In this document: piece after piece, positions 18,846 to 31,281 of the stretch
Layout of the letters: the number at the start of each line of letters is the position of its first letter
How positions within the stretch are numbered: the first letter of the stretch is position 1
Assembly: GCA_031316255.1 (NCBI GenBank)
Contig: JALDQW010000001.1
Span: forward strand, 248,001 to 312,000
Source: Nitrosomonas sp.
GTDB lineage: Bacteria > Pseudomonadota > Gammaproteobacteria > Burkholderiales > Nitrosomonadaceae
Direction of reading: 5' to 3'
Length of the DNA stretch: 64,000 nucleotides
Made by a program: the position numbers and the translations under genes
The notes under the pieces: model-generated
The model's database searches: none
Told to the model about the DNA's origin: nothing
The model's input: only the letters and a program-made list of their open reading frames with translations

Positions 18846-19568
18846 TTAATCATCATCGTCATCGTCGTCTTCGTCGCCTTTCTCACCCTCTTGGGCGTTG
18901 GCCTGGAATTCATCGTGAAACTTGAATTTCGGTTCGCCGACAAATGCACCATCCAGTTTGTAGTGCGCATGCATCGCACTGTCGTCTTTTACCATTTTGT
19001 CAAAGTCAAACCGGTATTTCTCATCAACTTCTGGTGTGAATGGCGTATAGGGTGCTTTCGTGCCTTTCCAGCCCGAACCTTCATAGTTCAGGTGACACCC
19101 CGCACACGCTTCTTCAAAATGAAAGTCCTGACCTCTGTCCGCCAGTCGCTTGCGCTCGGTGGTCCTGCCTGTTCTTTCAAATTGCTGCCCGCCTTTTCGG
19201 TGATCGCCCCTGTATCTTTTGCCAGCACCATGGCAGGATTCACACCCTACTGCCGCCAGTTGACGTCTCGGCCGCTCTATGGTGTATCCTCCTCTCTGCT
19301 CCCAGCCATCAACATGGCAGCCTACGCAGTCTTTGTCTTTGGTGTAGTCCTTGTCTGGGTCAAGGCCTGCTTTTTCTTTCGCTTCCTTGCGCTCGCCTGC
19401 CTTCAGCGATTCCATCGCTTTGGCATGCGCTGTCTCGCGCCATGATTTACCTTGTGATTTGTGGCATGAGCTGCATTTCTGCCGCCCCTCAAAATCCGCT
19501 ACCGCTGTCCCCGTGAAAAACACAAATGTCGCGAGTATAGCCAGTACGTACGTTATTGGGTGTTTCAT
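18846..19568 (-). CDS. cycA: Cytochrome c554, tetraheme electron acceptor of HAO
   Basis: A periplasmic tetraheme cytochrome that accepts electron pairs from HAO. A signal peptide (1-24, cleaved after AVA) precedes four CXXCH motifs at cysteines 32, 81, 109 and 155. The segments HAKAMESLKAGERKEAK, GGYTIERP and CHLNYEGSGWKG are close to Nitrosomonas europaea c554 as I remember it. That protein ends in a basic lysine-rich tail, whereas this one ends EGEKGDEDDDDDDD. An excellent ribosome site (AAGGAGG) precedes the ATG. It lies between haoB, 145 nt upstream, and cycB. Confidence 0.95.
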   Translation of the reverse strand: MKHPITYVLAILATFVFFTGTAVADFEGRQKCSSCHKSQGKSWRETAHAKAMESLKAGERKEAKEKAGLDPDKDYTKDKDCVGCHVDGWEQRGGYTIERPRRQLAAVGCESCHGAGKRYRGDHRKGGQQFERTGRTTERKRLADRGQDFHFEEACAGCHLNYEGSGWKGTKAPYTPFTPEVDEKYRFDFDKMVKDDSAMHAHYKLDGAFVGEPKFKFHDEFQANAQEGEKGDEDDDDDDD

Positions 19569-19713
19569 CCTTCCTCCTTGTACTTTTCTTATTTCAAGTT
19601 CTTAAGCCGCGTATTGTACGCGATCACCCGTTTGTGTAAATGCTTATATGGATGCCGCGTGCTTTTTTTGTTCTTGTTGTTGCTTATTTTAGCTGTCTCT
19701 GTCTACGCTGTCT

Positions 19714-20772
19714 TTATTGTATCAATCCATCGCTTTCGTTGCCCGGAATTTTGTATACCCAGTAACCGCCCTGCTGGTATACCAGTTGCAGTGCTTCCAG
19801 CTCCATCGGCGCGTCTTTGTCTGTGAACGGCAGCATTCGCGCCAGCAGGGTTTCACTGCTTTGTGCGTCGCTCAGAAAGTAGACTCTGATTTGCGTATCG
19901 GTTATCGATTGTAGGGTATAGGTGTCAAAGTCGTTTTCCTTCAGTTGTACTTTCATGTGGTTGATCATGCCATGGATGTTGCCCGTCATTGGAAAGTTCT
20001 GGTAGGCAACACCAATTTTATCCGGGTACATGAGACCCAGTTTATACAGGTCTGTGACATGAACGATGATGTAGGCTTCCCGGTCCGTTCCAACAAGGCT
20101 GCGAAGTTGGGCTACGCCTTCTTCCGCTTTGGCCGTTAATGCCCGGCTAAATCGCTCGAATTGCTCCAGTTCGCTTTGGCTGGGTTTGCTTTGCCAGAAC
20201 GCCTGTTCATACGCATCTATGGTGTCCATATATTCATACCAGTGCTGCGGTATGATTAACGGCTCGTTCAGGTGGCTGGTGAACAGGGTTTCGTGTCCGC
20301 TCAACAGGTTGATCTGTTGCGAGATGTCCCACCAGGCTAAAATAAGCGCATCTTTTTCTGCGTATTGGCCAATGGCTTTGGCCAGCGCACTCAGTTCGGA
20401 TGATTTCCAGTCTAATGCGTGCAGGATTTCTTTGCTGTGGTTCTCCCATTTGACCAGCACCGGCGCTGCGCCGTCCCGTTGTGCTACTGTTGCCTGCGCT
20501 ATGGGTTTCTCAACATCCGGAACGATGACGTCATACCGGCTGATTTTAAGTTCAGGCCACGCATCCAGTTCCAGTTCGGGATACTGCTGCGGATTCCCTG
20601 AGGATTGCTTCTGGTACTGATACGGTGCTGCTACCGGTTCAAACCATAAGTACGCAAACCACCCCAGAAAAACCAAACCTCCCGTCACCAGGAGTATGCC
20701 TAATGACGGGAGTAGTTTATCCCCCGACCGCTTCACTTGCGTGTCGCGGCCGGTCGTCTCTGCGGGTATCAA
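19714..20772 (-). CDS. haoB: HaoB, membrane-anchored partner of hydroxylamine oxidoreductase
   Basis: A 352-residue protein conserved directly after haoA in ammonia-oxidising bacteria, known as orf2 or haoB; its function is not settled. It has one N-terminal membrane helix (about 23-46, [20 protein letters not shown]) and a large periplasmic domain with no CXXCH motif. The chosen start is the TTG at 20772, whose last bases overlap the haoA stop (TTGA), implying translational coupling. A GTG at 20736 is an alternative; no ATG is available before the helix. The start is therefore less certain than the gene. Confidence 0.85.
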   Translation of the reverse strand: MIPAETTGRDTQVKRSGDKLLPSLGILLVTGGLVFLGWFAYLWFEPVAAPYQYQKQSSGNPQQYPELELDAWPELKISRYDVIVPDVEKPIAQATVAQRDGAAPVLVKWENHSKEILHALDWKSSELSALAKAIGQYAEKDALILAWWDISQQINLLSGHETLFTSHLNEPLIIPQHWYEYMDTIDAYEQAFWQSKPSQSELEQFERFSRALTAKAEEGVAQLRSLVGTDREAYIIVHVTDLYKLGLMYPDKIGVAYQNFPMTGNIHGMINHMKVQLKENDFDTYTLQSITDTQIRVYFLSDAQSSETLLARMLPFTDKDAPMELEALQLVYQQGGYWVYKIPGNESDGLIQ

Positions 20773-22475
20773 GCTTCGCTTTGCTTACGTTTACGCCATC
20801 CTGCCAAGGCTAATGTGCCTGCCAGCAGCATGCCGCCACCTAAACCGCCCAACGAGATTTTCTCTGCTGTACCGTCCAGATCCAGTAAGCTGGTGCGTTT
20901 GCCTTCGAGTTTGGCAACACGTTCTTTTAACGCGACCATTTCCCGAATCCGGAAGTTTTCGTCTTGTACTTCAACGTACGCCCGGTTCATCGGTCCCCAG
21001 CCTTCGGTGTAGGTCCAACCGCCTGGATTGACGTGTGCAAGACCAACGTGCATTTTAGCCAGGTCGTTTTCACCCATCTCGAGCACTTTCAACTCCATCG
21101 AGGCCGGGTTGTTGTCTTGCGACCAGAATAATTGCGTGAAGATCATGAATCCCGGTTTCTCCGGTGCCGGTGGATTCGGACGGTTGGTCTTCTGTCCTGC
21201 CAGCAAACCTTCGTTGTACAGCTTCTCGACTACTGCATGTGCATCCTGGTATTTCGCCAGACCTTGCAAGGTGCCTTTGTCCATCAGATCCAGATACGAA
21301 CGTGCAAAACGCTCTGAGTGACACTGAGTACAGGTTACTACCCATGCATCCAGTCTCTCTTCTGACCATTCGCTGTTGATGTTCTCTGCTATCCCAGGTA
21401 CAAATGGATAGTTCGCCCAGCGAATCTTTCTCACCATGTTGTGCGCGTATTCGCCTTCAAATTCCATGTGACAGCCCGCACAGGTCGGTGCTGTCTGGCC
21501 ACCTTTGCTGTATGCATCCGAGAGTTGAACTTCCCAGTTCCAGCTATTGCCCAGCATCGCTACCATCTTGCCGTGCTTGGACATGGAATACGCTTCCCAG
21601 TTGTTGTGGTCTACACCACTGTGACAGGTCGCGCAGGCTTCCGGCTTACGAGATTCCGCCGCTGAGAATTCATGACGGGTATGACAGGTGTCGCATTTGT
21701 TCTGGTTCATGTGACACATGGTACAGCCTTCGGCTACTTCACGTTGTGGCATCGCCGCCCATACCGTGGTCTCTACGTTCGCCTTGTAGTCCAGCGCATG
21801 CGATGGACGTCCATCTGGCCACTGTCCGTTCGGCCAGATCAGCGTGTCACGCTCTGATTCGCGTTCCGCAAATTCCTGCAAGTGACATTTGCCGCATACA
21901 TCCGCCGTCGGCATGATCAGGTCTTTGCTGTGATCTATCTTGCCCTGCTCGTTGATCCCAGCATGGCAATCTATACAACTCACTTCCTTCAGCTGCTCGC
22001 CTTCCTTCAGGTAACCCATCGAACGCAGATTCTTCTCTACGTCTTCAAGCTTGCCTTTCTTGTAAAATGTCGGATCGCTTGGCTTTAATGCACGCACTTT
22101 GTCCAGATTCGCATGGGTACTCTTCTTCCATGCGTTGACCCATACCGGCGATTCGTCCGAGTGACATTCCACACACTCTTTACGATCCGCTTTGTCTCTC
22201 ATCGAGGTCGGCGGCTCATAAAATGTCGCAGGATCCATGTATCTGCTCAACGGAATCGGCTCCCAGTAATCACCCATCGTGCCCTTGCCCGCGCCTTGCT
22301 CAGGATCCTTATAACGCTTCACCAATGCTTCATGCAACTCCTTCGGACTCGCACCTCTGTCTATACCCAGTGCTTCATACGTCACGTCAGGAACACTTGG
22401 TATCGCCTGTACCGCACCCGCCAGCGCAAATGCACTTACAAACATGACCAATCTTAGCCATACCTTGGAAATCAT
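20769..22475 (-). CDS. haoA: Hydroxylamine oxidoreductase, octaheme
   Basis: The periplasmic enzyme oxidising hydroxylamine, the energy-yielding second step of ammonia oxidation. The 568-residue precursor has a signal peptide (1-24) and eight CXXCH motifs at cysteines 101, 167, 194, 251, 261, 281, 332 and 382. Heme 4 (CTMCH, 251) would be the P460 centre. The tyrosine that crosslinks to P460 in Nitrosomonas europaea (mature position 467) corresponds by length to Tyr489 in the WTYTEGW segment, so a true HAO rather than a reductive octaheme homologue is likely. A C-terminal hydrophobic helix (about 541-560) followed by RKRK suggests a membrane anchor. AGGAG lies 6 nt before the ATG. Confidence 0.97.
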   Translation of the reverse strand: MISKVWLRLVMFVSAFALAGAVQAIPSVPDVTYEALGIDRGASPKELHEALVKRYKDPEQGAGKGTMGDYWEPIPLSRYMDPATFYEPPTSMRDKADRKECVECHSDESPVWVNAWKKSTHANLDKVRALKPSDPTFYKKGKLEDVEKNLRSMGYLKEGEQLKEVSCIDCHAGINEQGKIDHSKDLIMPTADVCGKCHLQEFAERESERDTLIWPNGQWPDGRPSHALDYKANVETTVWAAMPQREVAEGCTMCHMNQNKCDTCHTRHEFSAAESRKPEACATCHSGVDHNNWEAYSMSKHGKMVAMLGNSWNWEVQLSDAYSKGGQTAPTCAGCHMEFEGEYAHNMVRKIRWANYPFVPGIAENINSEWSEERLDAWVVTCTQCHSERFARSYLDLMDKGTLQGLAKYQDAHAVVEKLYNEGLLAGQKTNRPNPPAPEKPGFMIFTQLFWSQDNNPASMELKVLEMGENDLAKMHVGLAHVNPGGWTYTEGWGPMNRAYVEVQDENFRIREMVALKERVAKLEGKRTSLLDLDGTAEKISLGGLGGGMLLAGTLALAGWRKRKQSEA

Positions 22476-22671
22476 CTCTCTCTCCTTTGTCTTTCTGTTA
22501 TTTCCAGTTTTATTTTTACTTCTTTCTTCTTCTCTTCAGTGCAACAATTGCGCTTCCAAATACCCAACATACCTCGCGCATACCTCCCAATCCCACGCAT
22601 AAATATGCAAATTCCCTTCCAGTATCCGAACCCCAATTCAACGCACTTGCCCTACCTTCCTTCGCTCCCCT

Positions 22672-22700
22672 AGACTACTCAGTCACCTTAACACTGTCAA
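22672..22700 (-). promoter_or_regulatory. Sigma70-type promoter for the hao cluster
   Basis: On the minus strand TTGACA (22700-22695) and TAGTCT (22677-22672) are separated by 17 nt. It lies between the rpoC stop and haoA and would give a 5' untranslated leader of about 190 nt. The rest of the 22476-22732 interval is pyrimidine-rich on the plus strand and holds no gene. Confidence 0.65.
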
Positions 22701-22732
22701 GAAGTTTGTCGCATCCAACAGACACAATCGGA

Positions 22733-25700
22733 TCAAATAGTCTGTTCGTTGCTTTCACTTGCAATACTTACATCCTGATTTAAATCAGATAATACATTCT
22801 GTTTTTTTCTTGTGTTGTGAAATGACAAACCGGTGCCTGCAGGAACCAATCTACCAACAATAACATTTTCCTTGAGTCCTCTCAGTTCGTCTTTCTTACC
22901 CATAATGGCTGCTTCTGTTAATACCCTCGTTGTTTCCTGGAAAGACGCTGCAGATATAAATGAATCTGTCGACAGCGATGCTTTGGTAATACCCAAAAGC
23001 ATATATTCATAGGTTGCGGGCATTTTTTTCTCTGCGATTAAGCGTTCATTCTCATTAAGCAAATCTGCGCGTTCAACCTGCTCACCGGGAATAAACGATG
23101 AGTCACCTGCATTAATTACCTGGACTCTTCTTAACATCTGACGCACGATCACTTCAATATGTTTATCGTTAATTTTAACACCTTGTAAGCGATAAACATC
23201 CTGCACTTCGTCAGTAATATAGCGCGCCAGCGCCTCAACACCTTGCAAACGCAGAATATCACGCGGATCGGCCGGACCATCGACAATGACCTCACCTTTA
23301 TTCACAACCTGTCCATCATGCGCCATGACATGTTTATCCTTGGGAATAAGGTATTCATGCGCAATACCTTCCATGTCTGTTATAACCAAACGCTGTTTAC
23401 CCTTGGTATCCTTACCGAAAGAAACATTTCCGGTAACCTCTGCCAACATCCCCGCATCTTTTGGCGAACGTGCTTCGAACAACTCTGCAACACGTGGCAG
23501 ACCACCAGTAATATCTCTTGTTTTTGATGTTTCTTGCGGTATCCGCGCAAGCACCTCACCGACACTCACTTGTTGGTCATCTCGCACGGTAATAATACAA
23601 CCGATTTGGAAGGTGATACTGACCGGCTGATTACTACCCGGGATTTTGATTTCCTGACCGTCGTCATCGAGAAACTTCACTAAAGGACGTAATCCTTTAG
23701 ATTGAACGACACCCCGCCGCTTTGGATCAATGACAACCAGTGTGGACAAACCAGTCACTTCATCAATTTGTTTGGCGACGGTTACACCTTCCTCAACGTT
23801 CTCAAAGCGCACTTTGCCAGTATACTCTGTAATAATCGGGCGCGTATGCGGGTCCCACGTCGTTAAAATTTGACCGGCCTTAACATGTTCGCCGTCACGG
23901 ACTAGTAAAGTTGCCCCGTAAGGTGCTTTATGCCGTTCACGTTCACGACCATTTTCATCCGTAATAATGACCTCACCACTGCGTGAGATGGCAATTAACT
24001 CATTTTGCGCGTTAGTTACATATCGCATTGTAGATGAATACTGAACGACACCACTGGACTTACTTTCCACTTGGCTCGCAACCGCAGTTCTCGATGCAGC
24101 ACCACCAATATGGAAGGTACGCATGGTCAACTGTGTGCCGGGTTCGCCAATTGATTGCGCTGCAATTACTCCGACAGCTTCACCAACGTTTACAAGCGAT
24201 CCGCGACCCAAATCCCTACCATAGCATTTTGCACAGAGACCATATCGCGTGTCGCAGGTTAATGGCGTGCGTACTTTTACTTCGTCAATTCCATAGGACT
24301 CAATAAGATCAACAGCCGTTTCATCAAGTAATGTTCCGGCGGGATAAATTAATTCTTGATTTTCCGGATTGACAACGTCATTGACAATAACACGGCCAAG
24401 AATACGTTCACGTAGTGCCTCAATAATCTCACCACCTTCAATCAGCGCCTTCATGTTGACACCCTCACCGGTATTACAATCGTTTTCAGTGACGACAAGA
24501 TCCTGCGTAACATCAACCAAGCGGCGCGTTAAATAACCTGAATTCGCTGTTTTGAGCGCGGTATCTGCCAGACCCTTACGCGCACCATGCGTTGAAATAA
24601 AATATTGCAAGACATTCAAGCCCTCACGGAAATTCGCTGTAATGGGCGTTTCAATAATCGAGCCATCCGGTTTGGCCATTAATCCACGCATACCGGATAA
24701 CTGCCTGATCTGGGCAGCGGAACCACGCGCACCGGAATCAGCCATCATATAAATTGAGTTAAAAGATTCTTGCAATACTTCCTTGCCGGATTCATTGAGT
24801 TTCACCTCACCAGTGTCTGTATCCAGCACATGCTCGACGCCAAGCTGCTCCATCATTGCTTTGGCCACCTGATCACCAGCACGTCCCCAAATATCGACAA
24901 CTTTGTTATACCGCTCGCCCTGCGTTACTAAACCTGACGTATACTGTCCTTCAATTTCTTTCACTTCCTTTTCTGCAGCTGCAATCAAATCGCTTTTCTG
25001 TTTAGGAATCAGCATGTCATCCGAGCAGATTGAAATACCCGCCTTAGTTGCATAACTAAAGCCGGCATACATGAGTCTATCAGCAAAAATCACCGTCTCA
25101 CGTAACCCACATCGACGAAAACCCGCATTAATCAATTTCGAGATTTCCTTTTTCTTGAGTGTCTTATTCAGTAACGAAAAAGGCAAACCTGGCGGAAAAT
25201 TTTCAAATAACAGGGTACGCCCTACTGTTGTTTCATAGCGGGTTATTTTTTCACGCTGCTCACCATCAGCATCGGTATCAGTTTCTTTAATACGTACAGT
25301 AATTCGGGCATTTAATTCAACCTGACGGCTTTCATAAGCACGCGAAACTTCCCTGATATCCGCAAAAAACATACCCTCACCACGCGCGCCCATTTTCTCT
25401 CGCGTCGTGTAATACAACCCCAGCACAATATCCTGAGAAGGAACAATAATCGGTTCACCGTTCGCCGGAGACAAAATGTTATTGGTTGACATCATTAGCG
25501 TACGGCATTCCATCTGCGCTTCGAGCGACAATGGCACATGAACCGCCATTTGGTCACCATCAAAGTCAGCATTAAACGCAGCACAAACCAATGGATGCAA
25601 TTGAATAGCCTTGCCCTCAATGAGTACAGGTTCAAATGCCTGAATACCAAGGCGATGAAGTGTCGGGGCACGATTGAGCATCACGGGATGTTCGCGAATC

Positions 25701-26944
25701 ACTTCTTCCAGAATATCCCAAACAACCGGACTCTCACTTTCCACCTCGCGCTTGGCAGCCTTTATGGTACTGGCAATACCCATTACCTCGAGTTTATTAA
25801 AGATAAAGGGCTTGAATAATTCGAGCGCCATTTTTTTTGGCAAACCACACTGATGCAATTTAAGTTGCGGCCCCACCACAATGACAGAACGACCTGAATA
25901 ATCAACGCGCTTGCCCAGTAAATTCTGCCGGAAACGTCCGCCCTTGCCTTTAATCATATCTGCAAGTGACTTCAATGCACGCTTATTTGCACCGGTCATC
26001 GCTTTACCGCGCCGTCCATTATCCAACAATGAATCGACCGATTCCTGCAGCATGCGCTTTTCATTACGTACAATAATATCAGGCGCCTTCAATTCCAATA
26101 AACGCTTTAATCGATTATTTCGATTTATGACGCGGCGATAGAGATCATTCAAATCCGAGGTTGCAAATCGCCCGCCATCCAAGGGAACCAATGGGCGCAA
26201 GTCAGGCGGCAACACGGGTAGCACCGAGAGTATCATCCATTGCGGCTTAATTCCTGACTTATTAAACGCTTCCAGAACTTTCAAACGTTTGGAAATTTTT
26301 TTGATTTTTGTTTCGGAGCCTGTGCTTTCCATTTCACGGCGCAAGCTCTCTATTTCTTCATTAATATCAAGATTTCCAAGTAAATCCCGAACGGCTTCGG
26401 CACCCATACTGGCGCTGAAATCATCGCCATATTCCTCGGTTTTTGCCAAATAGTCATCTTCGGTCAATAACTGACAACGCGTGAGCGGCGTCATGCCGGG
26501 GTCAGTTACAACATAGGCTTCAAAATAAAGAATGCGTTCAATATCACGCAGTGTCATATCCAACACCATACCTAATCGTGATGGCAAAGATTTCAGGAAC
26601 CAGATATGTGCTACTGGCGAAGCCAGCTCAATATGACCCATGCGTTCGCGGCGAACTTTTGATAATGTGACTTCAACACCACATTTTTCACAAATTACGC
26701 CACGATGCTTCAGTCGTTTATACTTCCCGCATAAGCATTCGTAATCTTTCACCGGACCAAAAATCTTGGCGCAGAAAAGGCCGTCTCTTTCCGGTTTAAA
26801 TGTCCTATAGTTAATCGTTTCAGGTTTCTTAACTTCGCCATATGACCATGAACGAATTTTTTCAGGTGATGCTAAGCCAATCCGAATTGCATCAAATTCT
26901 TCTTTATGGGTAACCTGTTTAAATAAATCTAACAGTGCTTTCAT
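22733..26944 (-). CDS. rpoC: RNA polymerase beta' subunit
   Basis: The catalytic subunit of RNA polymerase, 1403 residues. The N-terminal zinc site [13 protein letters not shown] and CEKCGVEV (about 70-90), the bridge and secondary-channel regions, and the active-site motif [12 protein letters not shown] (three magnesium-binding aspartates, about 458-469) are intact. The second zinc site includes [16 protein letters not shown]. It follows rpoB with a 117-nt gap. The gene downstream is haoA rather than rpsL-rpsG-fusA, which usually follow rpoC. Confidence 0.98.
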   Translation of the reverse strand: MKALLDLFKQVTHKEEFDAIRIGLASPEKIRSWSYGEVKKPETINYRTFKPERDGLFCAKIFGPVKDYECLCGKYKRLKHRGVICEKCGVEVTLSKVRRERMGHIELASPVAHIWFLKSLPSRLGMVLDMTLRDIERILYFEAYVVTDPGMTPLTRCQLLTEDDYLAKTEEYGDDFSASMGAEAVRDLLGNLDINEEIESLRREMESTGSETKIKKISKRLKVLEAFNKSGIKPQWMILSVLPVLPPDLRPLVPLDGGRFATSDLNDLYRRVINRNNRLKRLLELKAPDIIVRNEKRMLQESVDSLLDNGRRGKAMTGANKRALKSLADMIKGKGGRFRQNLLGKRVDYSGRSVIVVGPQLKLHQCGLPKKMALELFKPFIFNKLEVMGIASTIKAAKREVESESPVVWDILEEVIREHPVMLNRAPTLHRLGIQAFEPVLIEGKAIQLHPLVCAAFNADFDGDQMAVHVPLSLEAQMECRTLMMSTNNILSPANGEPIIVPSQDIVLGLYYTTREKMGARGEGMFFADIREVSRAYESRQVELNARITVRIKETDTDADGEQREKITRYETTVGRTLLFENFPPGLPFSLLNKTLKKKEISKLINAGFRRCGLRETVIFADRLMYAGFSYATKAGISICSDDMLIPKQKSDLIAAAEKEVKEIEGQYTSGLVTQGERYNKVVDIWGRAGDQVAKAMMEQLGVEHVLDTDTGEVKLNESGKEVLQESFNSIYMMADSGARGSAAQIRQLSGMRGLMAKPDGSIIETPITANFREGLNVLQYFISTHGARKGLADTALKTANSGYLTRRLVDVTQDLVVTENDCNTGEGVNMKALIEGGEIIEALRERILGRVIVNDVVNPENQELIYPAGTLLDETAVDLIESYGIDEVKVRTPLTCDTRYGLCAKCYGRDLGRGSLVNVGEAVGVIAAQSIGEPGTQLTMRTFHIGGAASRTAVASQVESKSSGVVQYSSTMRYVTNAQNELIAISRSGEVIITDENGRERERHKAPYGATLLVRDGEHVKAGQILTTWDPHTRPIITEYTGKVRFENVEEGVTVAKQIDEVTGLSTLVVIDPKRRGVVQSKGLRPLVKFLDDDGQEIKIPGSNQPVSITFQIGCIITVRDDQQVSVGEVLARIPQETSKTRDITGGLPRVAELFEARSPKDAGMLAEVTGNVSFGKDTKGKQRLVITDMEGIAHEYLIPKDKHVMAHDGQVVNKGEVIVDGPADPRDILRLQGVEALARYITDEVQDVYRLQGVKINDKHIEVIVRQMLRRVQVINAGDSSFIPGEQVERADLLNENERLIAEKKMPATYEYMLLGITKASLSTDSFISAASFQETTRVLTEAAIMGKKDELRGLKENVIVGRLVPAGTGLSFHNTRKKQNVLSDLNQDVSIASESNEQTI

Positions 26945-27061
26945 TTGTCACTCCTGTTTATCAGGGAACAGAAAATTTAGGGTTAAGCAAAATTCCAGTA
27001 ATGTAATTAACGTGCTATTGCTGGTATTTGCAGAATAAGTGCTTGTTGTTGTTTTAGATAA

Positions 27062-30000
27062 TTAATCTTGTTCCAGATCAATATCCATACCCAGAGAACG
27101 TATTTCTTTTACCAGTACATTGAATGATTCCGGCATACCCGCATCAATTTTGTGATCGCCCTTAACAATACTTTCGTAAACTTTTGTCCGTCCCGTCACA
27201 TCGTCAGATTTAACGGTTAACATTTCTTGCAATGTATAAGCAGCGCCATATGCCTCCAGCGCCCAGACTTCCATTTCACCGAACCGTTGCCCACCAAACT
27301 GAGCTTTACCGCCCAGTGGTTGTTGCGTAACAAGACTATAGGGCCCTGTTGAACGCGCATGCATTTTATCGTCAACCAAATGATGCAGTTTCAACACGTG
27401 CATATAACCCACTGTTACGGGACGATCAAATGCCTCGCCAGTACGACCATCATAGAGTGTAATTTGACCTGATCTGGGTATGTCAGCCAGTTCCAACATG
27501 TCTTTAATCTCACTTTCAGTGGCGCCATCAAAAACAGGTGTTGCAAATGGAACACCTTTTGTCAGATTTCTTGCCAATGAAAAAATTTCATCATCAGTCA
27601 ATGAATTAACATCTTCTTTTTTCCCGCTGTTATTATAGATCCTATCCAAAAACGTCCTTAACTCAGCGGCTTTCTTCTGTTCATTTAACATTCTGTCAAT
27701 CTTTTTACCCAGACCTTTTGCCGCCCAACCCAGATGAACTTCAAGAATCTGACCGACATTCATACGCGACGGTACGCCCAGCGGATTTAACACAACATCC
27801 ACGGGTGTGCCATCCGCCATGTACGGCATATCTTCCAAAGGTACTATTTTTGAAATCACCCCTTTGTTACCATGCCGCCCAGCCATTTTATCCCCAGGCT
27901 GCAGACGCCTTTTAACAGCGATGTAAATCTTCACCATTTTCTGAACACCTGGTGGTAATTCATCGCCTTGAGTAAGTTTTTTCTTTTTCTCTTCAAATGC
28001 GTCATCAAACGCCTTGCGTTTCAAAACCATGCTTTCACGCATTTGTTCAAGTTGAGTACTTGCATCTTCGTCCGACAAACGAATATCAAACCAGAAATGC
28101 GGATCAATACCTTGCAAGTATTCAGTGGTAATCGCTGTTCCTTTTTTAATCTTTTGCGGACCGCCTGTAGCAACTTTACCGGTTAACAAACGTTCTATCC
28201 GCTCAAAAGCGTCCTCTTCTACAATACGCATCTGGTCCGCCAGATCTTTTTTATAGCGATCCAGTTCTTCATCAATAATTTGCTGGGCCCGCTTATCACG
28301 CTCAATACCTTCCCGTGTAAATACTTGCACGTCAATAACCGTACCCGAAATACCAGATGGCACCCGCAAAGAGGTATCCTTTACATCAGAAGCCTTTTCG
28401 CCAAAAATCGCACGTAACAACTTTTCTTCTGGCGTTAATTGTGTCTCTCCTTTTGGCGTTACTTTACCAACCAGTACATCCCCTGCTTCCACTTCTGCAC
28501 CGATATATACGATACCGGATTCATCCAAACGGCTGAGCTGCTGTTCAGATAAATTTGGAATGTCGGCTGTTATCTCTTCAGTACCCAGTTTGGTATCTCT
28601 ACTGACGACAGAGAGTTCTTCGATATGAATAGAGGTAAAACGGTCTTCAGAAACAATTCGTTCCGAGATCAGAATCGAGTCTTCAAAATTGTAACCATTC
28701 CAGGGCATGAATGCGACGAGCATATTCTGACCCAGCGCCAGTTCACCCAGATCTGTAGAAGCGCCATCCGCTATTACATCACCTTTTTCAATTTGATCGC
28801 CTATATTGACCAAAGGGCGCTGATTAATATTGGTATTCTGATTTGAACGCGTATATTTAATCAGATTATAGATATCGACACCGACTTCTCCAACACTCGT
28901 TTCAGCGTCATGAACACGTACCACTATACGACTTGCATCGACGTAATCCACGATCCCGCCACGCTCTGCACGCACGGTTGTTCCTGAATGAACAGCCACA
29001 ACACGTTCAATACCCGTACCGACAAGCGGCTTTTCAGCCCGCAAACAGGGTACCGCCTGACGCTGCATATTCGACCCCATCAATGCCCGGTTTGCATCAT
29101 CATGCTCCAGAAAGGGGATTAACGATGCAGCTACAGAAACAATTTGGGCTGGCGCCACATCTACATATTCAATACGCTCAGGAGATGAAAGTGCGAACTC
29201 GTTTTTATGCCTGCAAGATACGATTTCACTAACAAATTGTCCATCGCCGTCCAGTTCCGCATTTGCTTGGGCAATCATGAAATTGCCTTCCTCAATCGCA
29301 GAAAGATAGTCTATCTCATCGGTTACACTACTTTCATTTACTTTTCTATACGGAGTCTCGATAAAACCGTACTCATTGGTACGCGCATATAAAGCCAGCG
29401 AATTGATCAAACCAATATTTGGGCCTTCAGGTGTTTCAATCGGACAGACTCGACCATAATGTGTTGGATGGACATCGCGCACTTCAAAACCGGCGCGTTC
29501 CCGCGTCAAACCACCAGGGCCCAGAGCGGATATACGACGTTTATGCGTGATTTCGGATAACGGATTGGTTTGATCCATAAACTGGGACAGCTGACTGGAA
29601 CCGAAAAACTCACGGGCTGCAGCAGATACCGGTTTCGCGTTAATCAAATCATGCGGCATTAGGTTTTCAGACTCGGCCTGACTCAACCGCTCTTTGACGG
29701 CACGCTCAACACGAACCAAGCCGGATCTAAACTGGTTCTCGGCCAATTCACCGACTGAACGAACGCGACGATTGCCCAAATGATCGATATCATCAATTTC
29801 TCCACGCCCATTTCGCAGTTCTACCAAAATTTTTATCACTGCGATAATATCTTCATTGGATAAAGTCTGAGAACCCGTCAGTTCTTCACGTCCAACCCGA
29901 CGGTTAAACTTCATTCTACCCACGACGGACAAGTCATAGCGATCGGCGGAATAAAACAAACTGCTAAACAATGCTTTTACAGCTTCTTCAGTAGGTGGTT

Positions 30001-31135
30001 CACCTGGCCGCATCATTCTATATATCGCAACCTGTGCCGATGTTTCGTCAACCGTCTCGTCTATTTTAAGTGTCTGCGAAATATACGGGCCATAGTTAAG
30101 ATCATTGACATACAATGTCTTAATTTTACTGATACCCGCTTCACCGAATCGAGTCAGCATGGCATCTGTAATCTCATCATTAACAGAAGCCAGAACTTCT
30201 CCTGTTTCCTTGTCAATCACATTATGTGCAAGAATTCTGCCCAGTAAAAAATCTTCCGGCACTTCAAGCTGACTAATGTTGGCATCCTGCAATTCCTTGA
30301 TATGTCTGGCCGTTATTCTTTTATCCTTTTGAACGATAACTGTGCCGTCATTTGTTTTAATATCAAAGCTGGATACATCGCCTCGCAACCGCTCAGGCAC
30401 AAGATCGAATAGAATCGTATTCTTTTTAAATGAAAAACCATCAAAAATAAAGAATTCTTCAAGAATTTGCTCGACCGTATAGCCAATCGCTTTAAGCAAT
30501 GTCGTAACGGGCATTTTACGGCGGCGATCGATCCTAAAATACAAGCAATCTTTCGGATCGAATTCGAAGTCAAGCCACGAGCCACGATAAGGAATAATAC
30601 GTGCAGAAAACAGCAGTTTTCCAGAAGAATGCGTTTTGCCACGGTCATGCTCAAAAAACACGCCTGGAGAACGATGTAACTGAGAAACAATAACGCGTTC
30701 GGTACCATTGATTACAAAAGATCCCGTATTTGTCATTAACGGAATCTCCCCCATATACACTTCCTGTTCTTTTACTTCCTTAACAGTCGGTTTGGATATT
30801 TCTTTATCCAGAATCGTCAATCTTACTTTTGCACGCATTGATGACGCATAAGTCAATCCCCGTTGTTGACATTCTTTAACGTCGAACACAGGCGCGCCAA
30901 GTTCATAACTGATAAAATCCAGGCGTGCATTTTTAGTATGACTTTCAATTGGAAAAATTGAATTAAAGGCAGCCTGCAAACCTTGGTCTTTACGTTTATT
31001 GGGCGGGGTATCTGCTTGCAAGAAAGAAGCGTAGGATTCGAGCTGAGTAGAGAGAAGAAATGGAATAGGTAAAACACTATCCCGCTTTGCAAAACTTTTA
31101 CGGATACGTTTTTTCTCAGTAAACGAATAACCCAT
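27062..31135 (-). CDS. rpoB: RNA polymerase beta subunit
   Basis: The 1357-residue beta subunit. The rifampicin-binding region ([20 protein letters not shown], followed by [12 protein letters not shown]) has wild-type residues. The C-terminal [14 protein letters not shown] and [19 protein letters not shown] blocks are present. [18 protein letters not shown] is the standard N-terminus. It lies 146 nt after rplL, with a strong hairpin in between. Confidence 0.98.
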   Translation of the reverse strand: MGYSFTEKKRIRKSFAKRDSVLPIPFLLSTQLESYASFLQADTPPNKRKDQGLQAAFNSIFPIESHTKNARLDFISYELGAPVFDVKECQQRGLTYASSMRAKVRLTILDKEISKPTVKEVKEQEVYMGEIPLMTNTGSFVINGTERVIVSQLHRSPGVFFEHDRGKTHSSGKLLFSARIIPYRGSWLDFEFDPKDCLYFRIDRRRKMPVTTLLKAIGYTVEQILEEFFIFDGFSFKKNTILFDLVPERLRGDVSSFDIKTNDGTVIVQKDKRITARHIKELQDANISQLEVPEDFLLGRILAHNVIDKETGEVLASVNDEITDAMLTRFGEAGISKIKTLYVNDLNYGPYISQTLKIDETVDETSAQVAIYRMMRPGEPPTEEAVKALFSSLFYSADRYDLSVVGRMKFNRRVGREELTGSQTLSNEDIIAVIKILVELRNGRGEIDDIDHLGNRRVRSVGELAENQFRSGLVRVERAVKERLSQAESENLMPHDLINAKPVSAAAREFFGSSQLSQFMDQTNPLSEITHKRRISALGPGGLTRERAGFEVRDVHPTHYGRVCPIETPEGPNIGLINSLALYARTNEYGFIETPYRKVNESSVTDEIDYLSAIEEGNFMIAQANAELDGDGQFVSEIVSCRHKNEFALSSPERIEYVDVAPAQIVSVAASLIPFLEHDDANRALMGSNMQRQAVPCLRAEKPLVGTGIERVVAVHSGTTVRAERGGIVDYVDASRIVVRVHDAETSVGEVGVDIYNLIKYTRSNQNTNINQRPLVNIGDQIEKGDVIADGASTDLGELALGQNMLVAFMPWNGYNFEDSILISERIVSEDRFTSIHIEELSVVSRDTKLGTEEITADIPNLSEQQLSRLDESGIVYIGAEVEAGDVLVGKVTPKGETQLTPEEKLLRAIFGEKASDVKDTSLRVPSGISGTVIDVQVFTREGIERDKRAQQIIDEELDRYKKDLADQMRIVEEDAFERIERLLTGKVATGGPQKIKKGTAITTEYLQGIDPHFWFDIRLSDEDASTQLEQMRESMVLKRKAFDDAFEEKKKKLTQGDELPPGVQKMVKIYIAVKRRLQPGDKMAGRHGNKGVISKIVPLEDMPYMADGTPVDVVLNPLGVPSRMNVGQILEVHLGWAAKGLGKKIDRMLNEQKKAAELRTFLDRIYNNSGKKEDVNSLTDDEIFSLARNLTKGVPFATPVFDGATESEIKDMLELADIPRSGQITLYDGRTGEAFDRPVTVGYMHVLKLHHLVDDKMHARSTGPYSLVTQQPLGGKAQFGGQRFGEMEVWALEAYGAAYTLQEMLTVKSDDVTGRTKVYESIVKGDHKIDAGMPESFNVLVKEIRSLGMDIDLEQD

Positions 31136-31229
31136 TAATTTTCTCCGGGAGATAAGAAGGACGAATTATGAAAAATAAAAAAACTGATCAATTATTTTAC
31201 AAAAATAAATCGACCGAATGAAATATCAA

Positions 31230-31261
31230 AGGCTGGCAACAAAATTTTTGCTTGCCAGCCT
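31230..31261 (-). promoter_or_regulatory. Hairpin in the rplL-rpoB spacer
   Basis: AGGCTGGCAA (31230-31239) pairs with TTGCCAGCCT (31252-31261), and CAAAA/TTTTG extends the stem inward with one bulged C. No T-run follows on the minus strand. In Escherichia coli the same spacer carries a partial attenuator and an RNase III site that set the ratio of ribosomal to polymerase mRNA; an equivalent role is inferred. Confidence 0.55.
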
Positions 31262-31281
31262 CATCACAGTTAACAATAAAA

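Noticed and set aside
18891..19445. 184-codon plus-strand frame opposite cycA
   Set aside because: The minus strand encodes four CXXCH motifs of cytochrome c554, which settles the strand.
30313..30708. 131-codon frame in another phase inside rpoB
   Set aside because: It lies on the same strand in the wrong frame of an intact rpoB.
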